Below, piece after piece: positions 1 to 9,143 of a DNA stretch of 64,000 nucleotides. The translations under genes and the position numbers were made by a program. This stretch comes from DASQZT01 sp963728965. Lineage in GTDB: Bacteria; Acidobacteriota; Terriglobia; Bryobacterales; Bryobacteraceae. Each line of letters opens with the position of its first letter. Position 1 is the stretch's first letter. The stretch is taken from contig CAVSMH010000008.1 in assembly GCA_963728965.1 (NCBI GenBank), positions 868,001 through 932,000 on the forward strand, in the 5' to 3' direction. A model generated the notes under the pieces. The model ran no database searches. It was not told the DNA's origin and saw nothing but the letters and a program-made list of their open reading frames with translations.

Positions 1-300
1 TTCGGTGAGGAACCGCAGCCGCGTGCGCGGCCCGGCCACTTCCTCGAAGCGGATCTGGTACCCGACAGTCTCGCCCACCGATTCGCCGCGCCCGGCCGCC
101 ACAAACCGCGCCGCCAGCCGAGCCGCCAGGCGCCGCGGCTCGAGCACCAGCACCTCGCGGTCGGTGAGTTCCAGCAGCGCCGGGGGCACACCCGTCGTCT
201 TGCCCGCGCCGGGCGGAGCCTCCAGCACCAGGTGGCGATGCTCGCGCAGGTGATCCGCGATTTCCGGCAGCAGCGGATCGATCGGCAGCGGGGCGCTCAC
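1..300 (-). CDS. hrpB: ATP-dependent helicase HrpB, N-terminal part (runs off the window)
   Basis: The minus strand reads in from a GTG at 298-300 and the first 100 residues match the start of HrpB-type DEAH helicases: a short LPIDPLLPEI lead, then the Walker A stretch EAPPGAGKTT (about residues 28-37), motif Ia-like VLEPRRLAARL and the RFEE...TRLRFLTE region. The family unwinds RNA or nucleic acid with ATP; its cellular role in this organism is not known. The GTG overlaps the TGA of the TPR gene upstream (GTGA, 4 bases), so the two are probably translated as a coupled pair. The rest of the gene lies outside the window, so motifs II to VI cannot be checked. Confidence 0.85.
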   Translation of the reverse strand, partial: MSAPLPIDPLLPEIADHLREHRHLVLEAPPGAGKTTGVPPALLELTDREVLVLEPRRLAARLAARFVAAGRGESVGETVGYQIRFEEVAGPRTRLRFLTE

Positions 301-1238
301 TGCTTCAGTTGAGCGATGGTCTCGCGCATTTTCACGGCCTGCGGCCAATCGGGGTGGTATTTCAGGAATTCCTCCATGTCTTCGGCGGCGGCGCGGCGGT
401 CGCCGCGGCGCAGGTGGATCTCGGCCAGAAAAAGCTGGGGATGCGAAAAGTGCGCCGGATCGAGCCGGCTGGCCTCGCGGAAATGTTTTTCCGCCAGCTC
501 CATCTGTCCGATGCCGAAGTAGGTCATGCCGAGTTGCGAGTGCGCCAGCGGGTCGTTGGGCCGCGCCAGCACGGCGGCCACGTTCAGTTCCCAGGCTTCG
601 TCCAATTCATGCAGGTTGACCAGCACGCCGCCCAGGTTTACCAGCGGTTCGTAGGCCGTGGGGTCGGCCTTCATGGCGGCGCGAAAACACTCCGCCGCGC
701 GCCGGTAGTTCTGCGTCTGGTAGGCGATGGTGCCCAGGTTGTTCCAAGCGTTGGAGAACTGCGGCGCGATCTCCACAGCCCGCTCCAGGTGTTTTGTGGC
801 TCCGTCCACATCGTGCCGAGAGAGGTCTTTCTGCGCGTCCTGATACTCACGAACGGCGCGCTCCGGCACCGTCAGCCGCGTGGCGCTCACGGTGTGCCGT
901 TGGCGCAGCGCGTCGCGCACCACGAAGTCCTCGTCTTTGAACTTCAGGTCGAGCTGTACGCGTCCGCGCGCATCCGCTGTGGAGGGACCTACTTCGACCG
1001 TCTGCCGCACCTCGCCCCTTCCCGGCATGAACACCGCCAGCGTATACGCGCCGGGCTCCAGCTTTTTGAAGCTGAAGCGGTTGCCGAGGCTCTCGGTGGA
1101 AGTGGCGAAAGGATGCGACGTTGCATACAGCGAGACATACGCCGCGCCTTCGGGCGTGAATTTGCCCGAAAGCTCGTACTGCGGGTCGGCTGCGAAGACC
1201 GCAACCGCCAGCAACGCGCTGCACGCCGACCGAAACAT
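297..1238 (-). CDS. secreted TPR-repeat protein with an N-terminal carboxypeptidase-regulatory-like domain
   Basis: From the ATG at 1236-1238 the product is 313 residues. It starts with a signal peptide (MFRSACSALLAVAVFAADP), which is why this start is preferred over the longer open frame that reaches 1445 and overlaps the divergent kinase. Residues about 20-85 look like a beta-sandwich carboxypeptidase-regulatory or SusE-like fold (LEPGAYTLAVF). From about 125 onward there are four or more TPR units (AWNNLGTIAYQTQNYRRAAECF and repeats). Such proteins usually act as periplasmic or outer-membrane scaffolds; no enzyme motif is seen. It is coupled to hrpB by a four-base overlap and lies head to head with a CHASE3 kinase across only 52 bases. 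Confidence 0.8.
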   Translation of the reverse strand: MFRSACSALLAVAVFAADPQYELSGKFTPEGAAYVSLYATSHPFATSTESLGNRFSFKKLEPGAYTLAVFMPGRGEVRQTVEVGPSTADARGRVQLDLKFKDEDFVVRDALRQRHTVSATRLTVPERAVREYQDAQKDLSRHDVDGATKHLERAVEIAPQFSNAWNNLGTIAYQTQNYRRAAECFRAAMKADPTAYEPLVNLGGVLVNLHELDEAWELNVAAVLARPNDPLAHSQLGMTYFGIGQMELAEKHFREASRLDPAHFSHPQLFLAEIHLRRGDRRAAAEDMEEFLKYHPDWPQAVKMRETIAQLKQ

Positions 1239-1290
1239 TAGACCCGCTTCGATTTTAACGCCACTGGCCGGGCGATAATAGAAGAAAAGC

Positions 1291-3123
1291 ATGGATCCTG
1301 TCTCGTTGCGCAGAGTGGGCATACTGGCGTTGGTACTGGCGCTGCTGTCACTGTGGGTGATCGCCGTGATCTCGCAGCGAAACTGGCGCGATTTCGAACA
1401 ATCGAACGCGCAGGCCACCCGTACCAATCGCATCCTGACGATCAACGAAAGTGCGCTGGGCCATATCCGCGACGCCGAGACCGGTCAACGCGGGTACCTG
1501 TTAACCGGGCAGGAGCGCTACCTGGAATCGTACCGGTCGGCAATTGTGTCGGTTCCGCGGGAAATCGACGAACTGGTGCAACTCACCGGTCCCGGCAGCG
1601 CACAGCGCTCGCGCGCGGAGGAGCTGCGCGCCACCGGCGCGGAGAAGCTCCTGGAACTGCGGCAGACGGTTGAATTGCGTAAGACCCAAGGGCTTCGGCC
1701 TGCGCTGGAGATGGTGGAGCGCGGACGCGGAACGTTTCTCATGGACGAGATCCGTCGGGTCTCCGCCGAAATCGAGCAAGAAGAATATCGCCGATGGACC
1801 GCTTCCACTGAGGCCGCGCGCCTGCACGCGGACGAAGCGCGGCGCCTGACCATCATCGGTGTGGTGATTCTCGCCTTTCTGCTGATTGCCGCGTTCTTTG
1901 CCAACCAGAGTTCGGCGCGCCAGCGCGAGCGGCTGCTGGCCCAGCTGGGGGAAGCCCACCGTTCGGCCACCGAAGTTCGCGACCTGCTCCGCACCACGTT
2001 CTACAGCATCGCCGACGGAGTCATCACTATGGATCTCGAGGGGCGGGTGCGGCTCATGAATTCAGTGGCCGAACGCCTCACCGGGTTCACCGAAACGGAT
2101 GCGCGCGGCAAGCCGATCGAGACGATTTTTCGCATGATCGCGCTGGGCGAAAACCCCCCCGGACATCCGGCGCGGATCGCCCTCGCCGGAGGGATTGCGC
2201 AGACTCCCGCCGCTTCCCTGACGGTTGTCTCCGCGTCCGGCGTCGAGACCCCGGTGGACGTCAGCGCGGCGCCGATTCGCGACGAGCACGGGGATATGCG
2301 CGGCGGCGTCCTGGTCTTCCGCGACATCAGCGAGCGGCAGCGCCAGGAGGAACGGCTGCGCGAAAGCGCCAAGCTTGAAAGCCTGGGCGTGCTGGCCGGC
2401 GGGATCGCGCACGACTTCAACAACCTCCTGGTCGGCATCATCGGCAATGCCAGCCTGCTCAAAGAGGATTTGCAGGACAACCCTTTCGCCGTACAACTCC
2501 TGGATGCCGTGGAGCGGGCCGGCGACCGCGCCGCCCAGCTCACCCGCCAGATGCTGGCCTATTCCGGGCGCGGCCATTTCGTGGTGGAGCCCCTGGACCT
2601 GTCCCGCGAAGTGGAACAGATCACGGCCCTGCTGCGCGCTTCCATCCCCAAATCGGTGCAGCTCCGCCTCCGCCTGCTCCCGGAGCTGCCTCCGATACTG
2701 GCGGACGCCGCGCAGATGCAACAACTGGTGATGAATCTGGTAATCAACGCCGCCGAGGCCGTGGAGACCAAGCGCGGCTGGCTCGAGGTGGCCACGTCCA
2801 CCGAGGCGCTTGACGAGGGATGCCAGATTCGCACGGTTCCCGACGACAACCTGCCGCCCGGCGACTACGTGGTGCTTCAGGTGGCCGATAACGGCGTAGG
2901 CATGGACGAATCTACCCGGTGCCGAATCTTCGATCCGTTCTTCACCACGAAGTTCACCGGACGGGGGCTGGGACTTGCCGCCGTGTTGGGCATCGTCAAA
3001 GGCCACCGCGGCGGCATCCACGTGGAGTCGGCTCCGGGGGAAGGGACCTCGTTTCGCGTGTTTCTGCCGGTAGCCTCGGCTGGCCAGCCCAGCACCAAGG
3101 CGGCCGGCCAAGCCATCCGCTGA
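1291..3123 (+). CDS. membrane sensor histidine kinase (CHASE3-PAS-HisKA-HATPase)
   Basis: The 610-residue product has a first membrane helix at about residues 8-27, a CHASE3 periplasmic domain at about 40-175 with the typical AETGQRGYLLTG signature, a second helix at about 187-204, a PAS domain at about 230-345, the phosphoacceptor H-box GGIAHDFNNLL with His374, and an ATPase domain with DNGVGMD (N/G1) and GRGLGLAAV (G2). The H-D-F-N-N type of H-box is that of kinases which often carry a receiver, but no receiver is present here. CHASE3 ligands are unknown. No cognate regulator is adjacent, so it may feed one of the orphan receivers further along. A GATAAT-like -10 box precedes the start in the 52-base divergent gap. 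Confidence 0.92.
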   Translation: MDPVSLRRVGILALVLALLSLWVIAVISQRNWRDFEQSNAQATRTNRILTINESALGHIRDAETGQRGYLLTGQERYLESYRSAIVSVPREIDELVQLTGPGSAQRSRAEELRATGAEKLLELRQTVELRKTQGLRPALEMVERGRGTFLMDEIRRVSAEIEQEEYRRWTASTEAARLHADEARRLTIIGVVILAFLLIAAFFANQSSARQRERLLAQLGEAHRSATEVRDLLRTTFYSIADGVITMDLEGRVRLMNSVAERLTGFTETDARGKPIETIFRMIALGENPPGHPARIALAGGIAQTPAASLTVVSASGVETPVDVSAAPIRDEHGDMRGGVLVFRDISERQRQEERLRESAKLESLGVLAGGIAHDFNNLLVGIIGNASLLKEDLQDNPFAVQLLDAVERAGDRAAQLTRQMLAYSGRGHFVVEPLDLSREVEQITALLRASIPKSVQLRLRLLPELPPILADAAQMQQLVMNLVINAAEAVETKRGWLEVATSTEALDEGCQIRTVPDDNLPPGDYVVLQVADNGVGMDESTRCRIFDPFFTTKFTGRGLGLAAVLGIVKGHRGGIHVESAPGEGTSFRVFLPVASAGQPSTKAAGQAIR

Positions 3124-3172
3124 GCGCCGGTACATCGTCAGGAGAATTCCTGGAGGCGGGCGCGATGGCGCT

Positions 3173-3200
3173 TTGACACGGGACGCGTGGGGAATACGGT
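3173..3200 (+). promoter_or_regulatory. putative sigma-70 type promoter of the metallo-hydrolase gene
   Basis: TTGACA at 3173-3178 is followed after 16 bases by TACGGT at 3195-3200. It is placed 59 bases before the GTG start of the next gene. The -35 box is perfect and the -10 box keeps the first, second and last consensus positions. No test beyond inspection is available. Confidence 0.4.
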
Positions 3201-3259
3201 ACTAGTTTGGCTTGACGGCCTTCGCCGGTTGTGGGACCATCCCCCCGTCGGAGGCTACC

Positions 3260-4318
3260 GTGTTTCGCAAGCTGCCGTTTCTCACTGCTCTGGGACTGCT
3301 CGCCGCAGCCTCGCTACCCGCCCAAGTCACCGTCCACTACATCAATGTCGGCCAGGCGGCCTCGGCTCTCCTGGAATTCCACACCGGCGCGATCCTGATC
3401 GATGCCGGCGGCGAGTCCACCTCGGACAACGTCTATCGGAAGCATCTCCAGGATTACCTGAACACGTTTTTTCAGGAGAAACGTCCCGACCTCAACCGTA
3501 CCCTGGAAGGCGTCATCATCAGCCACCCGCATATCGATCACACGCTTCTGCTGATGGATGTGATGAAGAACTTCACGGTCCACGCCCTGGTGGACAACGG
3601 CGCTGATTCCGGCAGCGGGATCAAGCAGTTGAACCAGGCGCGGGCCTTCGCCAAAAAGAGCAAGATTCAGTACACGGCGATCCGGGACGCCAGCATTCAC
3701 AAAACCGGCAAGACCATCAACCTGATCGAGCCCGATGAACCGGGCGCTCCCAAGATCTCGATTCTGGCCGGTTTTCGCGGCTGCGACAATGCCAACAACG
3801 ATTCCATCGCCGTGCGGGTCCAGACCGAAGAGACGGTCCTGCTGTTTATTGGCGACGCCGAGAACGAGGACAAAACATGCGGCGCAGAGCTGGGGGCGCT
3901 GGCCAAGAAGTATACTGGCACGCCGCTGCTTGGCGCCCGCGTCTACCACGTGGCCCATCACGGCTCGTTCAACGGCACCACCGACGATTTTGTGAAGCTG
4001 GTGGCGCCCACCATCGCCGTGATTTCCGCGGGCGACCCGGCCCGAAAGTCTCCCGGAAACTTTCACGCCTTTCAATTCGGCCATCCGCGCGAGGTGGCGG
4101 TCGACACGCTGGTGGCCGATACCAGCGGCACGCGGGCCGATTTCGGCGGCATCCCGAAAGATGTCATCCTCTTCCCCGCCGCCAAAACCACCAAGACGGT
4201 CTCCATGGTGAAGGCGGTGTATTGCACCTGTTGGGACGGCGACATCCGAATGGAGTTCCCCAAGGGCGAGAGCACGCCCGTGGTGACCACCACCAATTTC
4301 CAACCGGCGGTGAGGTGA
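3260..4318 (+). CDS. secreted MBL-fold metallo-hydrolase, ComEC C-terminal-domain-like
   Basis: Translation from the GTG at 3260 gives 352 residues; GGAGG at 3250-3254 sits five bases upstream, so this start is better than the TTG-type start at 3212. A signal peptide (FRKLPFLTALGLLAAASLPAQ) precedes a metallo-beta-lactamase fold with the metal motif SHPHIDH (His89, His91, Asp93, His94), then FIGDAENED and VYHVAHHGS, which match the second metal-binding His/Asp set of ComEC-type hydrolases. The substrate is unknown; free-standing ComEC-like MBL proteins are thought to act on nucleic acids or phosphodiesters. It ends two bases from the convergent sigma-54 activator gene. Confidence 0.85.
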   Translation: MFRKLPFLTALGLLAAASLPAQVTVHYINVGQAASALLEFHTGAILIDAGGESTSDNVYRKHLQDYLNTFFQEKRPDLNRTLEGVIISHPHIDHTLLLMDVMKNFTVHALVDNGADSGSGIKQLNQARAFAKKSKIQYTAIRDASIHKTGKTINLIEPDEPGAPKISILAGFRGCDNANNDSIAVRVQTEETVLLFIGDAENEDKTCGAELGALAKKYTGTPLLGARVYHVAHHGSFNGTTDDFVKLVAPTIAVISAGDPARKSPGNFHAFQFGHPREVAVDTLVADTSGTRADFGGIPKDVILFPAAKTTKTVSMVKAVYCTCWDGDIRMEFPKGESTPVVTTTNFQPAVR

Positions 4319-4320
4319 AC

Positions 4321-5681
<1,361 letters not shown>

Positions 5682-5685
<4 letters not shown>

Positions 5686-7541
5686 ATCGCCACCTCGAGG
5701 GCCGGAAACGTCACCTCGAAGGTGGAGCCCTCGCCGGGAACGCTCTCCACCTGGATGTCACCCCCCCAGCGCCGCACGAAGTTGAGCGAGAGGAACAGCC
5801 CGAGCCCGGTGCCGCCCTTGCGCAGGCTGAAGAATGGCTCGAAGACGCGCTTACGATGTTCGGGGGCGATGCCACAGCCATGGTCGGTGACGCGGATGCG
5901 CACCACCTCGCCGCCCGCCGCGCTCAGCACGACCTTGCCGCCGGCCGCCGATGCCTGCACCGCATTCAGCAGCAGGTTGACCAGCAGGTTTTGCAGCTCC
6001 GCTTCGTCCGTGCGGATGTGCAGGCCGCCGGGAATGGGCTCCACTTTTACAACCACGGAGTGGGCGCGCGCGGTCGGCTCGATCAGCCGCTCCACGGCCG
6101 CGATGGCGCCCTGTAGCTCCACCACCTCCCCGGAAGAGCGCTGCCCCCGCGACATGCGCAGGAAATGCTGGGTGATCCCGCGGCAGCGCAGGATCTGTTC
6201 GCGGGCGATGGCGGCAGTCTCCTTGACCTGCTCGTTGGGGCTCTCCCGCAGAATGCCCTCCACGCACATCAGCACCGTGCCGAGCGGCGTTCCCAACTCG
6301 TGCGAGAAGCCGGAGGCCAGCACGCCGATGGAGGCCATGCGATGCGATTCAGCCAGGTGCGCCTCGGCGGCGCGCCGCTCGGAAATGTCGCGCCACACTT
6401 CCACTACCTGGGTGAGTTTGCCCGAGGCATCCACAACCGGCGATGCATGTACCTCCTCCCACGCCACTGTGCCTTCGGGCGTGCGGCGCTCGCAGATGCG
6501 CACCTGGCGCGCGCCGGAGCGGAGGCAGGAGAGCGTCGGGCAGTCGCCCACATTGCACGCACCCGGTCCGACATCGTGGCAGCAGCAACCCAGCACCTGC
6601 TCGCGCGAGCTGCGCACGCGCTCCAGAAACGCGTCGTTGGCGGCCATCACCTTGCGCTCCGGGTCGAGCACCACGATGCCGTCGTCGATGCTGTTGATCA
6701 CGGTTTCGAGCCGCTCGCGCTGGTTGCGCACCTCCCCCGCCAGGCCCGTCACGGCGTCGGCCATGGTGTTGAACTCGCGGGCCATCCAGGCCAGCGTGTC
6801 GGAGCCTTCCACGGGCAGGCGGCGCTCCAGGTCACCGGCCGAAATCTGCCGGGCCGTGGTCTCGAAATGTTGCAGGCGCCGCAGCAGCGAGAGGCGGATC
6901 ACGAGTACGATGGCGCCGACCAGCACCAGCGTGAGCGCGGCCGTGCCCGCCACCATCCAGCGTAGATCGTGGGTCATGTCGGCGTGAACCTCGCCGGCGT
7001 TGTAGTCCAGAATCAGGATGCCGTTGATGCGCTGCCGTGGGTCGTGGCAGTGGTGGCAGGCCTCGCGATTGCGGATCGGAACGACGGTGCGCAGCAGCGT
7101 CCCGCCGCGCGTTTCGATTACCCGGCTGGAGCCCCGCTGTGCGGGCGGAAACCGGTGGCAGGCCTGGCAGGTGGGTGATTCGATGCGGAAGTCGTTCGGC
7201 GCCGCGGGCGGTCCGCTCGAGTAGCGCTCGATGCCGTTGCGGTCGAGCACCACCAGTTGTTCGACGCGTGCCTGCTGGCCGAAGCTCTCCACCATGTGGG
7301 CGATCAGGGTGCGATCGTTCTCGATCATCTGGTGCTCGAGCGCGGCCCGGATCAATTCGCCTTCGGCCAGCGCGGTGGCGCGGGCAGTCTCCAGCAGACT
7401 CTGGAAGTGATGCACGGAATAGACGTAGGCAGCGGCCGAACAGGCCACCAGGACAGCCGCGGTAACACCGACGGCCAAGCCTGCTGTCATGCCGGCGAAG
7501 CGCAGTTTCATGCTGAGGGCGAACGCGGACGGGTCGATCAT
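5682..7541 (-). CDS. haem-binding (c-type, two CxxCH) sensor histidine kinase
   Basis: From the ATG at 7539-7541, which has GGAG six bases upstream, the product is 619 residues; longer starts in the same frame would cover the palindromes of the intergenic region. Order: membrane helix about 17-40, periplasmic domain with two haem c attachment motifs, CQACH (125-129) and CHHCH (162-166), second helix about 195-217, HAMP about 218-270, a PAS domain about 278-388 that holds seven cysteines between 319 and 350, H-box GFSHELGTP with His414, and the ATPase domain ending with GGTGLGLFL. Haem-bearing periplasmic sensors of this architecture respond to redox state or small gases in other bacteria; the ligand here is inferred. 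It faces a multihaem and NrfD operon and is coupled to a sigma-54 activator, so control of that operon is the natural reading. Confidence 0.93.
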
Positions 7542-7558
7542 GTCACACTCCGGGCGGC

Positions 7559-7615
7559 CAGTCAATGACTGAGGGTGTCCTGACATATCGTCAGGTGCGC
7601 CTGTCATTTTGGCAG
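7559..7615. promoter_or_regulatory. three palindromes in phase, candidate enhancer sites for the sigma-54 activator
   Basis: Three inverted repeats follow each other: CAGTCA-A-TGACTG at 7559-7571 (centre 7565), CCTGAC-ATATC-GTCAGG at 7579-7595 (centre 7587), and CTGTC-ATTTT-GGCAG at 7601-7615 (centre 7608, one mismatch). The centres are 22 and 21 bases apart, about two helical turns. The second and third share the same arm-spacer-arm design. They lie 60 to 110 bases upstream of the candidate -24/-12 promoter, the usual place for NtrC-type enhancers, and just upstream of the kinase start, so they could also control the kinase-regulator pair. Binding is inferred. Confidence 0.6.
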
Positions 7616-7666
7616 TTCGACCGGCTGGAGTCGACGGATTGAAACAGGATACCCCGCTCTGAATTG

Positions 7667-7681
7667 CGGCACCCGGCGTGC
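7667..7681 (+). promoter_or_regulatory. candidate sigma-54 (-24/-12) promoter
   Basis: The bases CGGCAC-CCGGC-GTGC match the consensus TGGCAC-N5-TTGC at all but two places and keep the essential GG and GC dinucleotides ten bases apart. Transcription would start near 7692, giving a leader of about 20 bases that holds an AGGAGAA ribosome site before the ATG at 7713. A sigma-54 activator is encoded divergently, which raises the likelihood. Confidence 0.55.
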
Positions 7682-7712
7682 TACTAAGGCTCGCCGAAGG
7701 AGAAGCCGCCAC

Positions 7713-8036
7713 ATGGAAATGCTCTTGATGGGGATCTGCCTGAGCGTGTTAGGCATGGCCGTCGCAGCCCTGGCATTTGGGGCCGCTACGCGCCCGGAAT
7801 CGAACGTTGCCGCCGCGCAGCCGGAGGTACGGCCGGCGAAAGCAGCCGTTGCACCACGTTTCTTCGCCGACCCGATTGCCGCGCCAGTAGTCCCGCGTGT
7901 GCGCGTGCCGATCGAGGCGCTGTTGCTTCAGATCGAAAATCACGTGCGCCTGGAACAAGCGGCGGCGGAGTCGTTCGTCGAGTATCCCAGCCGGGATCTG
8001 CTCTACAGCAAGACGGTCTCGACGCTGGTCAATTGA
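7713..8036 (+). CDS. small single-span membrane or exported protein of unknown function, first gene of the redox operon
   Basis: The 107-residue product has an N-terminal hydrophobic helix (about residues 4-24), then an Ala/Pro/Val-rich linker and a C-terminal stretch with PIEALLLQIENHVRLEQAAAESF, which could form one amphipathic helix. No known domain is recognised. AGGAGAA lies well placed upstream. It opens a run of five same-strand genes that ends in a NrfD protein, and its stop codon lies 11 bases from the next gene. An assembly, anchoring or regulatory role for the membrane complex is possible but unproved. Confidence 0.7.
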   Translation: MEMLLMGICLSVLGMAVAALAFGAATRPESNVAAAQPEVRPAKAAVAPRFFADPIAAPVVPRVRVPIEALLLQIENHVRLEQAAAESFVEYPSRDLLYSKTVSTLVN

Positions 8037-8047
8037 GGGGAACGAAC

Positions 8048-8518
8048 ATGACCAGCGCACAACCGGAACTGTTGAAAGGGCTCTCCTCCGAGGAAGTGGA
8101 GCAGGCATTGGCGTTCGGGACGCGCATTACCATCGCGGCCGGTGCGGAACTGTTTCGTCTCGGCGAGCCGGCGGACCGGCTCTTCGTCATCGAGCGAGGA
8201 CGCATCCGGCTGACGCTGCCGATGCAGGTGCAGGGCCAGGAGGAAGATGTGGCGCTCGAAGAACGGCTGCCGGGGCAGACGGTGGGATGGTCGGCCCTGA
8301 TCCCGCCCTACCGCTTCACTCTGACGGCGACGGTGCCGCTCGAAACCGAAGTGATCGCGCTTTCCCGGGATGCGCTCCGTGCTCACTTTGCGGCCTATCC
8401 TTCGGTGGGCTATGCCGTGTCGCTGAACCTGGCCGCAGTCATCGGACAGCGCCTGCAACTGTTTCAGACGATGTGGCTGCGCGAGATGCAGCGAACGGTG
8501 GAGATGCGCTGTGCCTAA
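8048..8518 (+). CDS. cyclic-nucleotide-binding-domain protein without a DNA-binding domain
   Basis: The 156-residue product (ATG at 8048, GAGGGGA upstream) is a single CRP/FNR-type beta-barrel: AELFRLGEPADRLFVIERGRIRL and LPGQTVGWSALIPPYRFTLTATVPLETEVIALSRDAL are the typical strands and phosphate-cassette region, followed by a long helix. There is no helix-turn-helix, so it is not a CRP-type activator. The usual R-A/S-A of a cAMP-binding cassette is replaced by PPYRFTLTA, so the ligand may differ. It overlaps the tetrahaem gene by eight bases. A role as a ligand-sensing subunit or partner of the membrane complex is inferred from its place in the operon. Confidence 0.82.
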   Translation: MTSAQPELLKGLSSEEVEQALAFGTRITIAAGAELFRLGEPADRLFVIERGRIRLTLPMQVQGQEEDVALEERLPGQTVGWSALIPPYRFTLTATVPLETEVIALSRDALRAHFAAYPSVGYAVSLNLAAVIGQRLQLFQTMWLREMQRTVEMRCA

Positions 8519-9140
8519 GCTGCGGCGGTGGCGCGGACACTCGTGTCCGCCGCGCCGGGATTTCAGCCGCCCGCCGCGTGCTCGCCACCCTGGCTGGCGT
8601 GGCAGATTCGCGATGCTGGCTGCCGTGACGGTGATGGGATGCGTGGCGGGGAGCGATTCGAAAAACGCTCCCCCGGCCGCGCCCGCCGGGCATCACAACG
8701 AGGAACGGCTGGAGGTGCCGCCTCCACCGTTCACCGAAGGCCTGTTTCCGTGCTCCAACTGCCACGCCGGCATGAAGCCCAACCGCACCCGGCGCCCCCT
8801 CACGGCGATGCACGATGACATCGTGCTGACGCACGACGAAGAACATCGCTGGTGCCTGGACTGTCACGATGCCGATAACCGCGACACGCTGCACCTGGCC
8901 AGCGGCGAGCCGGTGGCGTTTGAGGAATCGTACCGCCTGTGCGGGCAGTGCCACGGCGAAAAATTGCGCGACTGGCGCGCCGGCGTTCACGGGCGCCGCA
9001 CCGGCAACTGGAACGGCGCCAAGGGCTACCTGCTGTGCGCGCACTGCCACAATCCGCACCAGCCGCGGTTCCGCGCGCTGGCGCCGAAACCCGCGCCGCG
9101 CCCGCCCAGCCGGCCCAACCGGAGGCCAACGGGAAGGTGA
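8511..9140 (+). CDS. tetrahaem c-type cytochrome lipoprotein
   Basis: The 209-residue product carries four haem c motifs: CSNCH (81-85), CLDCH (115-119), CGQCH (144-148) and CAHCH (176-180), with several free histidines (101, 108, 112, 128, 160) as possible distal ligands. Residues 31-44 form a hydrophobic stretch ending in a lipobox (VMGC, Cys44) after a basic N-terminus, so it is probably a periplasmic lipoprotein. The start is a GTG inside the previous gene; the next in-frame start, ATG at 8613, would remove the basic part of the signal. The length and position before a ferredoxin and NrfD subunit resemble DsrJ/NrfB/HmcA-like electron carriers in quinol-oxidising or quinone-reducing complexes. 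Confidence 0.88.
   Translation: MPKLRRWRGHSCPPRRDFSRPPRARHPGWRGRFAMLAAVTVMGCVAGSDSKNAPPAAPAGHHNEERLEVPPPPFTEGLFPCSNCHAGMKPNRTRRPLTAMHDDIVLTHDEEHRWCLDCHDADNRDTLHLASGEPVAFEESYRLCGQCHGEKLRDWRAGVHGRRTGNWNGAKGYLLCAHCHNPHQPRFRALAPKPAPRPPSRPNRRPTGR
8533..8550. repeat. perfect 18-bp palindrome inside the tetrahaem gene
   Basis: GCGGACAC-TC-GTGTCCGC is a perfect 8-bp inverted repeat with a 2-base loop at 8533-8550 and is flanked by GC-rich bases that almost extend it. It falls in the first codons of the cytochrome gene, in the part that encodes the unusual basic lead before the signal helix. It looks like a REP-type dispersed element that has landed near a gene start, or a hairpin that affects translation. 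Confidence 0.6.
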
Positions 9141-9143
9141 CCC

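Noticed and set aside
7901..8628. 243-codon plus-strand frame overlapping the CNB-domain gene
   Set aside because: Arg/Ala/Gly-rich shadow frame with no start context.
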